This document shows, one piece after another, positions 49,787-61,529 of a stretch of 64,000 nucleotides of DNA. Numbering within the stretch: position 1 is the stretch's first letter; each line of letters begins with the position of its first letter. Under the pieces are notes generated by a model. That model saw only the letters and a program-made list of their open reading frames with translations, was not told where the DNA came from and made no database searches. Position numbers and translations under genes: made by a program. Source of the DNA: an uncultured Pelagibacteraceae bacterium (GTDB lineage Bacteria; Pseudomonadota; Alphaproteobacteria; Pelagibacterales; Pelagibacteraceae); the NCBI GenBank assembly GCA_902543535.1, contig CACBYG010000005.1, forward strand, positions 1 to 64,000, written 5' to 3'.

Positions 49787-49947
49787 TTATAAAAAAGCCA
49801 TAAAAGATGATAGTCCTGTTTTTGTTGTTAGTAAATTAAAAATTTATTATTCAATTCTTTTTATAATCTTAGCAAAAGAGTTTATTGTCGTTTTATGAAA
49901 CTTGATGACTGTTCATAATTTGTTACTTTGTAATTCAAATAATTAAA

Positions 49948-52161
49948 ATGAATAAAAGACAAAATCTAACTATTGAGGAAAAATTTGCTCTAGCTATACA
50001 AAATCATAAAAAGAATAACCTTCAGATTGCGAAGAAACTCTACAATGAAACTCTAAAAGAAAATCCTTATTATGAAGGTGCACACAATAATCTTGGAATT
50101 TTACTTAATCAATTAGGGGAGTATCAAAAAGCAATCAGTGCTTATAAAAAAGCAATTCAAATTGAGCCAAACAATGTAGCTGCATATAACAACCTTGGAT
50201 TTGTATTTAATCAATTAGGAGAATATCAAAAAGCAATCAGCTCTTATGAAAATGCAATTCAAATTAAACCAAATTACTCTAACTCATATTATAATCTTGG
50301 AAACGTACTTAAAAAACTTGGAGAACATCAAAAAGCAATCACCTCTTATGAAAAAGCAATTCAAATTAATCCTAATTATGCAGATGTATATTATAATCTT
50401 GGAAACACACTTAAAGAACTAGGAGAAAGTCAAAAAGCACAGAATTGCTATAAAAAAGTAATTCAAATTAATCCCAATCACTATGATGCTTATAATAATC
50501 TTGGAATTATACTTAATGAATTAGGAGAACATAAAAAAGCAATCTCCTCCTATGAGAGAGCAATTCAAATTAATTCCAACTATGCAAGTGCCTATAATAA
50601 CTTAGGATCTTTATTTAATGAATTAGAAGAACATGAAAAAGCAAAGAACTGTTATGAAAAAGCAATTCAAATTAATCCCAATTATGTCAATGCTCATAAT
50701 AATCTCGGAAATATATTTAAAGAACTAGGAGAACATAAAAAAGCAAAGGATTGTTATGAAAAAAGTATTAAAATTGAACCAGGCAATCTTACTTCACATT
50801 GGTTATCCATGAATATCTTTCCAGTTATTTATAAAAATATTGAAGAAATAGATCGATATAAAAAAAATTTTATAAAAACTATTAAGAAAGTAAATCTACT
50901 GTTAGAGACACAATCAAAATATTCAAAAAAGCAATTAGTCAATGCCGTCAATTCATCAACAAACTTTTATCTCCATTACCAGGGAGGAGATGTATTGAAA
51001 TTACAGCAAAACTATGCTCATCTGATAGAAAAAATAACACAAAATATTTATCAAGAATTTCACAAAGAAAGAACAAAAAATATCTCATCAAAAAATATAA
51101 AAATTGGATTTGTTTCTTCCTTTTTTAAAAATCATACTGTCTGTAAGTTATTTAAAAATTGGGCACTAAAATTAGATCAAAAATATTTTACAAGATTTGT
51201 TTATTACGTTGGTAACAAATTTGATCATACTACAAATCAAATAAAACAAAATGTTGACAATTTTTTTAATCACACTGATGTTGATCAGTTAATAAATCAA
51301 ATTTCTAAAGATAATTTAGATGTGCTCATTTATTTAGATATTGGTATGAGACCAATAATTCAAATTTTAAGCTCTTTAAGGCTAGCCCCCATCCAATGTA
51401 ATACATGGGGACATCCAGTGACTTCAGGGTTTAAAAATATTGATTTTTATTTATCTGGCGAATTAATGGAAGACCGGAATTCTCAAAGATATTATTCAGA
51501 GAAGTTAATTTTACTGCCTAACCTAGGAATAAATTATGATTTTCCTAATTTAACAAATATTAAGAAGCCCAATATATTAAACAAATCAAATAAAACTATT
51601 TTTTTGAATCTTCAAAGTCTATTTAAATTACTTCCACAAGATGATCATATTTATTTAGATATACTAAAAAAAAATTCAAATTGTTTTTTTTGGTTTATTA
51701 ATGGAAAAAAAAATTCAGTTACATCTATATTTAAAGAGAGAATTTCTAAATTATTTAAAAAGGAAGGTTACGATTTTGAAAGATATTCATATTTTCATCC
51801 AAGATGTAGCCAAGAAGAATTTTTGGGACTTGTTGAAGAGTCAGATATTATTTTAGATAGTTTAAATTGGTCAGGAGGAAATACTTCTCTAGAAGCTATA
51901 AGTTTAAACAAGCCAATAATTACCTATCCTACAGCTTTAATGAGAGGTAGACACACTTATGGAATTTTAAAAATTTTAGATATTCAAGAAACTATTGCCA
52001 TTTCTAAAAAAAATTATGTAGAAATTGCAGTTAAATTAGCCAGTGATAATAAATTTAGAAAATCAATAATTGATAAAATAAAGAAGAATAAAAATAAATT
52101 ATTTAATGATGTTGAACCAATTAAATCCCTTGAAGAAGTGATACGAAAAAAATTGATGTAA
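49948..52161 (+). CDS. TPR-repeat GT41 (O-GlcNAc transferase/SPINDLY-like) glycosyltransferase
   Basis: Seven 34-aa TPR units followed by IKIGFVSSFFKNHTVCKLF, RLAPIQCNTWGHPVTSG, FLNLQSLFKLLPQDDHIYLDILKK, LDSLNWSGGNTSLEAISLNKPIITYP. Confidence 0.85.
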   Translation: MNKRQNLTIEEKFALAIQNHKKNNLQIAKKLYNETLKENPYYEGAHNNLGILLNQLGEYQKAISAYKKAIQIEPNNVAAYNNLGFVFNQLGEYQKAISSYENAIQIKPNYSNSYYNLGNVLKKLGEHQKAITSYEKAIQINPNYADVYYNLGNTLKELGESQKAQNCYKKVIQINPNHYDAYNNLGIILNELGEHKKAISSYERAIQINSNYASAYNNLGSLFNELEEHEKAKNCYEKAIQINPNYVNAHNNLGNIFKELGEHKKAKDCYEKSIKIEPGNLTSHWLSMNIFPVIYKNIEEIDRYKKNFIKTIKKVNLLLETQSKYSKKQLVNAVNSSTNFYLHYQGGDVLKLQQNYAHLIEKITQNIYQEFHKERTKNISSKNIKIGFVSSFFKNHTVCKLFKNWALKLDQKYFTRFVYYVGNKFDHTTNQIKQNVDNFFNHTDVDQLINQISKDNLDVLIYLDIGMRPIIQILSSLRLAPIQCNTWGHPVTSGFKNIDFYLSGELMEDRNSQRYYSEKLILLPNLGINYDFPNLTNIKKPNILNKSNKTIFLNLQSLFKLLPQDDHIYLDILKKNSNCFFWFINGKKNSVTSIFKERISKLFKKEGYDFERYSYFHPRCSQEEFLGLVEESDIILDSLNWSGGNTSLEAISLNKPIITYPTALMRGRHTYGILKILDIQETIAISKKNYVEIAVKLASDNKFRKSIIDKIKKNKNKLFNDVEPIKSLEEVIRKKLM
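50062..50778 (+). repeat. About seven tandem 102-bp TPR-encoding units
   Basis: Recurrent NPNYxxAYNNLGxxxxELGEHxKAxxxYEKAIQI and near-identical DNA segments such as aaagcaattcaaatt. Confidence 0.9.
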
Positions 52162-52178
52162 TTAAGATTACATAAAAT

Positions 52179-54134
52179 ATGAAATATCCAATTCTATTGC
52201 CAAATATATTCAATCATCCTTTTACATATGAGAGCAATTTAGATTTAAAAATTGGTGAATATGTAACAGTACCATTTGGAAGAAGCAAACTTACTGGAGT
52301 GGTATGGGATAAATTAGAAGATAATGAACAAAAAAAATTTAAATTAAAAAAAGTTTTTAAGAAATTAAAAGTTACACGTTTAAAAAAAACAACTATAAAT
52401 TTTTTAAATTGGTTTTCAGAATATAATATTATTCCAAAGGGCATGGCTTTAAAATTGATGCTGTTGAGCAATAATGCAATTGAAGACAATATTAAAAATA
52501 ATTTTAGAGTTTTTGAAAGCAATATAAAAAGCAATTCAATAAAACTTTCAGAAGATCAAAAGAAATCTCTTAAGGAAATGGTAGTTTTAAACAATAAGTT
52601 TAGAGTACATGTGTTACAAGGAACAACAGGCTCTGGAAAAACTTTTGTTTATTTTGAGGCATTAAAATCTTTAATAAAGAAGGGTTTTCAAGGCTTAATA
52701 TTATTACCTGAAATAGGTCTAACGGGTCAGTTTGAGCAAAAATTTTTTGAATATTTTGGATTTAATCCAGCCGTCTGGCATTCAGGAATATCTAAAAAGA
52801 AAAAAGAAATAATATGGAGTGGAATTTCAAATGGAAAAATTCAGGTTATAATTGGAGCAAGATCGTCTTTATTTTTACCATTTAAAAAACTTGGAATAAT
52901 TATTGTTGATGAAGAACATGATCAATCATTTAAGCAAGATGAGGGCGTTACTTACAATGCAAGAGACATGGCGATAGCTAGAGCATCATTTGAAAATATT
53001 CCGATAAATCTTATAACTGCAGTTCCATCTGTCGAAACATATGAAAATGTAAAAAAAGGAAAGTATGGTTTATCTAGATTAAACCAGAGATATAAAAATG
53101 CTTCTCTTCCAAATTATGAAATTATTAATTTAAATAGTGCTAAGATAGAAAAGCAGTGTTGGTTATCAAATGAAATTATTAAAAAAGTAAATTCTCATTT
53201 AGAAAAAAAAGATCAAGTTTTATTTTTTTTAAACAGACGTGGATTTTCACCAAATGTATTATGCAATAAATGCTATATAAGTTTTTCATGTCCAAACTGT
53301 AGTATCAATTTAGTTTACCATAAAAATAAAGGTAAATTGCTTTGTCATTACTGTGGATATAAATCTCATTTAAAAAGAGACTGTTCCAAAGAGGGAAATT
53401 GTGAATTTATTTTTAGCGGCCCTGGTGTTGAAAGGATATCAGATGAAGTAAAAAAAAAATTTCCAGGTAAGAAAATTGAAATCTTTTCAAGTGATACAAT
53501 GAATAAAAAAGATTCAATGGTTAAATTGGATAAAATTATTAAAAATGAAACTAATATTTTAATTGGAACTCAACTTATTTCAAAGGGATTCCATTTCCCA
53601 AGTTTAAATTGTATTGTAGTTGTTGACATTGACCTTTCATCGCAAGGACATGATTTAAGAGCAGCTGAAAAGAATTTACAACTTTATCACCAACTTTCAG
53701 GAAGAGCTGGCAGAACTGGAAAACCAGCTACAGTTTATTTTCAAACATACAATCACGATACAAAAATGATAGACGATATTACCAATAAAAATCCTGATAT
53801 TTTTCTAGATAGAGAGTTAGAGATTAGAAAAAAAAATGAACTTCCACCTTTTCAAAGATTTATTTCACTAATTCTTACAGGTGAAAATGAGCAGAAATTA
53901 GAAAGAGAGGCTTTAGGATTTAAAAATTTTATAGAAACTAAAATTGAAGGAAGAGTATTGGGTCCAGTAAATGCACCCATATTTAGATTAAAGAGAAAAT
54001 TTAGAGTTAGATTGTTAATAAGAGGAATTAAATCAATGAAAGTACAAAACTCAATTGCAAAAATTATTCCAAATTATAAGTTTGCAGCTGGAATAAAACT
54101 TTCAGTTGATGTTGACCCTATAAATTTCAATTAA
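52179..54134 (+). CDS. priA: Primosomal protein N' (replication restart helicase)
   Basis: LQGTTGSGKTFVYFEAL, IIVDEEHDQSFKQDEGVTYNARDMA, zinc cysteines CNKC/CPNC/CHYC, GTQLISKGFHFPSLNCIVVVDID, QLSGRAGRTGKPATV. Confidence 0.94.
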   Translation: MKYPILLPNIFNHPFTYESNLDLKIGEYVTVPFGRSKLTGVVWDKLEDNEQKKFKLKKVFKKLKVTRLKKTTINFLNWFSEYNIIPKGMALKLMLLSNNAIEDNIKNNFRVFESNIKSNSIKLSEDQKKSLKEMVVLNNKFRVHVLQGTTGSGKTFVYFEALKSLIKKGFQGLILLPEIGLTGQFEQKFFEYFGFNPAVWHSGISKKKKEIIWSGISNGKIQVIIGARSSLFLPFKKLGIIIVDEEHDQSFKQDEGVTYNARDMAIARASFENIPINLITAVPSVETYENVKKGKYGLSRLNQRYKNASLPNYEIINLNSAKIEKQCWLSNEIIKKVNSHLEKKDQVLFFLNRRGFSPNVLCNKCYISFSCPNCSINLVYHKNKGKLLCHYCGYKSHLKRDCSKEGNCEFIFSGPGVERISDEVKKKFPGKKIEIFSSDTMNKKDSMVKLDKIIKNETNILIGTQLISKGFHFPSLNCIVVVDIDLSSQGHDLRAAEKNLQLYHQLSGRAGRTGKPATVYFQTYNHDTKMIDDITNKNPDIFLDRELEIRKKNELPPFQRFISLILTGENEQKLEREALGFKNFIETKIEGRVLGPVNAPIFRLKRKFRVRLLIRGIKSMKVQNSIAKIIPNYKFAAGIKLSVDVDPINFN

Positions 54135-54139
54135 TGAGC

Positions 54140-54156
54140 AAAAAAGTACCTTTTTT
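54140..54156 (+). terminator. Weak candidate AT-rich hairpin AAAAAAG-TAC-CTTTTTT after priA
   Basis: 7-bp inverted repeat just downstream of the priA stop. Confidence 0.3.
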
Positions 54157-54242
54157 ACAAATCGGTTACTTGAAGACATAAAGGTCATATGCTAATTAGA
54201 GCCTGATTTTAATTTAATCTTCAACATTATAGAGGAACAAAG

Positions 54243-54800
54243 TTGAGCAAGGATACGGGATTTTCAATAACTTCAGCCGAAAGATATTCGCTAGCACTTT
54301 ATGAGCTATCCAACGAGAGTAATCTTTTGAGTCAAATTGAGGAACAGTGTTCATCTGTTTTAAAATTGATAAACACAAGTGATGACTTTAAAAATTTAAT
54401 TAAAGATCCAACAACAAAACAGGATGATTTATTAAAGATTACAAATTCAATTTCAGAAAATTATAAATTTGAAACTTTATTTAAAAATTTTTTAAATTTT
54501 TTAATTCAAAAAAGAAGGTTCTTTTTTTTAGAGAGTATTCTTAAAAGTTTTGTTGAGATATGTTCAAAAAAAAGAGGTGAACTTAAGGCAGAATTAAAAT
54601 CAGCAAAAGAATTATCAAATGATGAAATAACCAAAATTACAGAGGAGCTGACTAAAAATTTTAGCTCAAAAATAAAATTAAACTACAAATATGATAAAAG
54701 TTTAATAGGAGGTTTAGTACTTCAAGTCGGAAGTACTATGGTTGACACCTCAATTAAAAATAAATTACAACAAATTGAAAATAGAATGATAGAGGCATAA
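54243..54800 (+). CDS. atpH: ATP synthase delta subunit
   Basis: TTG start with upstream AGAGGA; SAERYSLALYELSNES, C-term YDKSLIGGLVLQVGSTMVDTSIKNKLQQI. Confidence 0.93.
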   Translation: MSKDTGFSITSAERYSLALYELSNESNLLSQIEEQCSSVLKLINTSDDFKNLIKDPTTKQDDLLKITNSISENYKFETLFKNFLNFLIQKRRFFFLESILKSFVEICSKKRGELKAELKSAKELSNDEITKITEELTKNFSSKIKLNYKYDKSLIGGLVLQVGSTMVDTSIKNKLQQIENRMIEA

Positions 54801-56336
54801 ATGGAAATCAATCCTTCGGAAGTTACAAAAATATTAAAAGAACAAATTAAAAATTTTGGTGAAAAGACCGAGGTTACTGAAGTCGGCCAAGTATTATCTG
54901 TTGGAGATGGTATTGCTAGAATTTATGGGTTAGATAATGTTCAGGCTGGTGAGATGGTTGAGTTTGCTGATGGCTCAAAAGGTATGGCTCTTAACTTAGA
55001 AAGTGAAAATGTTGGTGTTGTAATTTTTGGTGACGACAGAAATATTAAAGAAGGTAATGTTGTTAAAAGAACAGGAAATATTGTTGATACACCAGTAGGA
55101 AAAGAACTTTTAGGTAGAGTAGTTGATGGCCTAGGAAATCCAATCGATGGTAAAGGAGCGTTTGATAAAAGTGTTAAAAAAACAAGGGTAGAAGTTAAAG
55201 CCCCTGGTATTATCCCGAGACAATCAGTTAGTGAACCAATGCAAACTGGATTAAAATCAATTGATAGTTTAGTGCCAATTGGAAGAGGTCAAAGAGAATT
55301 AATTATTGGAGATAGACAGACAGGTAAAACTGCTGTTGCTGTCGATGCAATTATAAATCAGAAAAAAATTAATGAATCAGGTGATGAGAAACAAAAATTA
55401 TACTGTATCTATGTTGCAGTAGGTCAAAAAAGATCAACAGTAAGACAAATTCAAAAAACATTAGAAGAAGCTGGGGCAATGGAATACACAACTATTGTTG
55501 CTGCTACAGCATCAGATTCAGCTCCACTACAATTTTTAGCTCCTTATACAGGTTGTGCAATGGGTGAATATTTTAGGGATAATGGAATGCATGCGTTAAT
55601 TATTTACGATGATCTATCGAAACAAGCTGTTGCATATAGACAAATGTCTCTTCTTTTGAGAAGACCTCCAGGAAGGGAAGCTTACCCAGGAGATGTATTC
55701 TACCTACACAGTAGATTATTAGAAAGAGCAGCAAAACTTAGTGATGAACATGGTGGAGGATCACTAACAGCACTTCCAATAATTGAAACACAAGGAGGGG
55801 ATGTTTCTGCATTTATTCCAACAAATGTAATTTCAATTACAGATGGCCAAATATTTTTAGAAACAGAACTTTTTAACCAAGGTATTAGACCAGCAATTAA
55901 TGTTGGATTGTCGGTATCGAGGGTTGGATCTTCGGCTCAAACAAAAGCGATGAAAAAAGTATCAGGCTCGATGAAACTTGAGTTAGCACAGTACAGAGAA
56001 ATGGCTGCATTTGCTCAATTTGGATCAGATTTAGATGCTTCTACGCAACAGCTACTTAATAGAGGTTCAAAGTTAACAGAACTTTTAAAACAAAAACAAT
56101 ATTTACCACTCACAGTCGCAGATCAAGTAGTATCTGTTTTTTGTGGAGTTAAAGGTTATTTGGATGATATTGATTTAAAAGATATTGCAGAGTTCGAATC
56201 TAAAATAATCGAAAAGTGCAAATCTGATAAGCCTGAAATATTAGATTCTATTCAAAGTTCTGGAAAACTTGAAGAAGATAAAGAAAAACTATTGGTAGAG
56301 GTAATCACTCAACTTAAACAAAACTTTAAATCCTAA
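54801..56336 (+). CDS. atpA: ATP synthase alpha subunit
   Basis: [48 protein letters not shown]. Confidence 0.98.
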   Translation: MEINPSEVTKILKEQIKNFGEKTEVTEVGQVLSVGDGIARIYGLDNVQAGEMVEFADGSKGMALNLESENVGVVIFGDDRNIKEGNVVKRTGNIVDTPVGKELLGRVVDGLGNPIDGKGAFDKSVKKTRVEVKAPGIIPRQSVSEPMQTGLKSIDSLVPIGRGQRELIIGDRQTGKTAVAVDAIINQKKINESGDEKQKLYCIYVAVGQKRSTVRQIQKTLEEAGAMEYTTIVAATASDSAPLQFLAPYTGCAMGEYFRDNGMHALIIYDDLSKQAVAYRQMSLLLRRPPGREAYPGDVFYLHSRLLERAAKLSDEHGGGSLTALPIIETQGGDVSAFIPTNVISITDGQIFLETELFNQGIRPAINVGLSVSRVGSSAQTKAMKKVSGSMKLELAQYREMAAFAQFGSDLDASTQQLLNRGSKLTELLKQKQYLPLTVADQVVSVFCGVKGYLDDIDLKDIAEFESKIIEKCKSDKPEILDSIQSSGKLEEDKEKLLVEVITQLKQNFKS

Positions 56337-56342
56337 TAAAAT

Positions 56343-58638
<2,296 letters not shown>

Positions 58639-58639
<1 letters not shown>

Positions 58640-59031
58640 TGAGCGAAGAATTTAAAATTGAAATTGTAAATCCAGAAAAATCATTTCTAGTAAAAGAAGA
58701 TGTTTCAGAAGTTGTTGTTCCTGCTTATGAAGGAGAAATGGGGATACTAAAAGATCATATTTCAATTATTTCTTTTTTAAAGCCTGGCATAATTAAAATC
58801 CTATCAAAATCAGGGGATGAGAATTATTATGTTGAAGATGGTATTGTTGAATTTAAAAATAACAATCTTTCAATCCTTACAAGCTCAATATTTAATATTA
58901 CTGATATGGATAAATCTCAAATACAAGATTTATTAAAACAAGTAGAGCAAGAGTCTTCTAAAGAAGAAATTAGTGATCAATCTAAATATTTAATCGATCA
59001 AAAAATAGAAGTTTTAAAAACTCTAAATTAA
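58639..59031 (+). CDS. atpC: ATP synthase epsilon subunit
   Basis: FKIEIVNPEKSFLVKEDVSEVVVPAYEGEMGILKDH; operon position. Confidence 0.93.
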
Positions 59032-59501
59032 ATTAATTTTTCAACTTTTTTTTGCACCTCTTTGTAGACATGCAATTTAAAATCTACCACTACCTTAGTA
59101 AGTTGATCTAACTTTATCCATTTCCAATCTAAAAATTCTGGATGATGAGTGTTAATATTAATTTCTTTGTCCTCGCCAGTAAATCTCATCAAAAACCACT
59201 TTTGTTTTTGTCCTCTATATTTACCTTTCCAAATAATTCCCAAAAGACGATCAGGGAGCTCATAGGTTATCATACCATCTAATTCTTTAATAAGCTTAAC
59301 ACTTTTAATGCTAGTTTCTTCCTCAAGTTCTCTAAAGGCAGCTTTTAAAAAATTTTCACCAGGGTCAACTCCACCTTGAGGCATTTGCCAATAATCTTTT
59401 GGATTATCAATTCTTTTCGCTACAAACACTTTGTTTTCTTGATTTAAAACAACTATTCCCACACCGCTTCTTAGTGGCAAGTTACTATACTCTTTATACA
59501 T
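59028..59501 (-). CDS. rppH: RNA pyrophosphohydrolase (Nudix)
   Basis: LRSGVGIVVLNQENKVFVAKR, WQMPQGGVDPGENFLKAAFRELEEETSI Nudix box. Confidence 0.92.
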   Translation of the reverse strand: MYKEYSNLPLRSGVGIVVLNQENKVFVAKRIDNPKDYWQMPQGGVDPGENFLKAAFRELEEETSIKSVKLIKELDGMITYELPDRLLGIIWKGKYRGQKQKWFLMRFTGEDKEININTHHPEFLDWKWIKLDQLTKVVVDFKLHVYKEVQKKVEKLI

Positions 59502-59502
59502 A

Positions 59503-60642
59503 TTATCCGTTGAGTAACTTGATAGCGTAACTTAATTGATTGTCAGTATCAGACTTTATTTTAAAATCATTACCCTCCTCATTGATTTCAATATCAGGCC
59601 TGACTCCTACCTCAGAAATAGATTTTCCAGATGGTAGATAATATTTAGCAACAGTTAAACGTATTGCACCTTTATTTTTAAGTGGAATGATTGATTGAAC
59701 TGATCCTTTTCCATAGCTGTTCTCTCCAATAATTATTGCTCTTTTATGATCTTTTAGGGCACCTGCTACAATTTCAGAAGCAGAGGCTGAACCGTAATTA
59801 ATCAACACCAATAATGTTTTTCCATCTGTAATATCCCCTTTTTTAGCAAACCACTTTCGATTTTCTGATTTTTTTCTACTTTTTGTAGATACTATTTCTC
59901 CATTATCTAAAAAAAAATCTGAGATAGTTATGGCCTGGGATAATAGTCCTCCTGGATTATTTCTAAGGTCTAAGATAAATGCATTTAAATTTTCATTTTT
60001 TTTTAATTTCTTAATTTGTTTTTCTATTTGGTCGCTACTATTTTCATTGAATGAAGTGAGTCTTATATATCCAATATTATTTTCCAAAATTTCAGATTTT
60101 ACTGACTGAATTTCAATTATTTCTCTTGTGATATTAAATGTTAGTGCTTTTTTTTCTCCTACTCGCCTTACAGTTAATTCTATACCTGAACCAACTGGGC
60201 CTCTCATGAGATCTACAGCTTCAGCTAAGGATTTTCCTTGTACTTGAATATTATTTATTTTTACAATGTAGTCTCCAGCTTTTAACCCTGCCTTTGAAGC
60301 AGGAGTATCATCAATTGGTGATATTACTTTAACTACACCAGCCTCCATACTTACTTCTATACCTAGTCCTCCAAATTCACCACTTGTCTCTGTTTGCATT
60401 TGTTCAAGAATTTTTGGTGACATATATGCTGAATAAGGGTCAAGAGATTGCAATAGACCATTGATAGCAGAGTCCATACTTTCAGACTGATTTATCTCAT
60501 CAACATACTCTTTATTTATTTTTTCGAGGACTTCACCAAAAAGATCAATTTTTTTATAAATATCAATTTCAGCTGAACTAAGATTATTACTAAAAAAAAT
60601 AATAGAAAAAAAAATTATTAAATATGATTTAAAATTTTTCAT
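59503..60642 (-). CDS. ctpA: Carboxyl-terminal processing protease (S41, PDZ)
   Basis: PDZ GLGIEVSMEAGVVKVISPIDDTPASKAGLKAGDYIV; catalytic NYGSASASEIVAGALKDHKRAIIIGENSYGKGSVQ. Confidence 0.94.
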   Translation of the reverse strand: MKNFKSYLIIFFSIIFFSNNLSSAEIDIYKKIDLFGEVLEKINKEYVDEINQSESMDSAINGLLQSLDPYSAYMSPKILEQMQTETSGEFGGLGIEVSMEAGVVKVISPIDDTPASKAGLKAGDYIVKINNIQVQGKSLAEAVDLMRGPVGSGIELTVRRVGEKKALTFNITREIIEIQSVKSEILENNIGYIRLTSFNENSSDQIEKQIKKLKKNENLNAFILDLRNNPGGLLSQAITISDFFLDNGEIVSTKSRKKSENRKWFAKKGDITDGKTLLVLINYGSASASEIVAGALKDHKRAIIIGENSYGKGSVQSIIPLKNKGAIRLTVAKYYLPSGKSISEVGVRPDIEINEEGNDFKIKSDTDNQLSYAIKLLNG

Positions 60643-60989
60643 ATCATAACCTTTTCTTTTGGAATAAATTCAGACCAAATTTTTTCAAGTTCATAAAATT
60701 TTCTTTTTTCAGGATGAAAAATATGAACAATTAAATCTATACCATCAACTAATTTCCATTCGGTACTTTGTTTTCCCTCAATCTTAGAGTCTGGGACACC
60801 ATTTTTCTTGAATTTTTCCAAAACTTGTTCCGATAAAGACTGTATATGTCTCGATGATGTACCACTTGCAATAATCATATAATCAGCCATTGAACTCTTA
60901 TCTTTTAAATCAATTGTTATAATGTCTTGAGCTTTATTTGAGTCGAGAGTGTTGATTACAATCTCTTTAAGATCTGAAATTTTGTCCAT
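60639..60989 (-). CDS. rsfS: Ribosome silencing factor
   Basis: DKSSMADYMIIASGTSSRHIQSL, STEWKLVDGIDLIVHIFHPEKRKFYELEKIW. Confidence 0.94.
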   Translation of the reverse strand: MDKISDLKEIVINTLDSNKAQDIITIDLKDKSSMADYMIIASGTSSRHIQSLSEQVLEKFKKNGVPDSKIEGKQSTEWKLVDGIDLIVHIFHPEKRKFYELEKIWSEFIPKEKVMI

Positions 60990-61006
60990 TAATTAAACTT
61001 AGACTA

Positions 61007-61528
61007 TCAAATTTTTCTTAATTGAGAAGATGAAATGTTGACCTTATTAAATTCGACAAATTTTAGTACTTCTTTATTAACTTGTCTAAATGTCTTTGAT
61101 TTCAATGAATTTTTTTTATAGCCATGACGATCAAATACTAAAATGATGCATTTTTGTGAAATTAATTTTGATTTATGCCATTTGTGGAAGTTAATCAAAT
61201 TATCAGCTCCCATCAAAAAATAAATTTCTGCTGTCTTGTTTTTTTTTAAATGATTAATCAGATCAATTGTTTTATTTGATTTAATAATATTTTCATAAAA
61301 TTTTACTTTAATAAATGAGTTTAAACCAATTATACGCTTACATTCTTTTACTCTTTTTAATACAGATGTTTCGCTTTCAGCTTTAAAAGGATTTTTTTTT
61401 GTAATTGCCCAAATTATATTGTTTAGATCAAATCTTTTTTTTGCCTCTTTGGATATTGCTAAGTGCCCTTTATGAGCAGGATCAAACGAACCTCCAAGAA
61501 CACCAATTTTTATTTTTTTCTTATTCAA
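61007..61528 (-). CDS. nadD: Nicotinate-nucleotide adenylyltransferase
   Basis: IGVLGGSFDPAHKGHLAISKEA, FLMGADNLINFHKWH, ISSSQLRK. Confidence 0.94.
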   Translation of the reverse strand: MNKKKIKIGVLGGSFDPAHKGHLAISKEAKKRFDLNNIIWAITKKNPFKAESETSVLKRVKECKRIIGLNSFIKVKFYENIIKSNKTIDLINHLKKNKTAEIYFLMGADNLINFHKWHKSKLISQKCIILVFDRHGYKKNSLKSKTFRQVNKEVLKFVEFNKVNISSSQLRKI

Positions 61529-61529
61529 T

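Noticed and set aside
50062-50778. CRISPR-like or satellite repeat array
   Set aside because: The periodicity is 102 bp and in frame with TPR protein units; no spacer/repeat architecture.
52179-54134. PriA considered truncated or degenerate because it is shorter than E. coli PriA and reads TAVPSVET rather than SATPSLES
   Set aside because: Walker A, DEEH, zinc cysteines and helicase C motifs are present; shortening is common in small genomes.
59028-59501. Nudix box Gly-to-Ser change (EEETSI) in RppH as a sign of inactivation
   Set aside because: The catalytic glutamates are intact and the substitution is at a tolerant position; not enough to infer loss of function.
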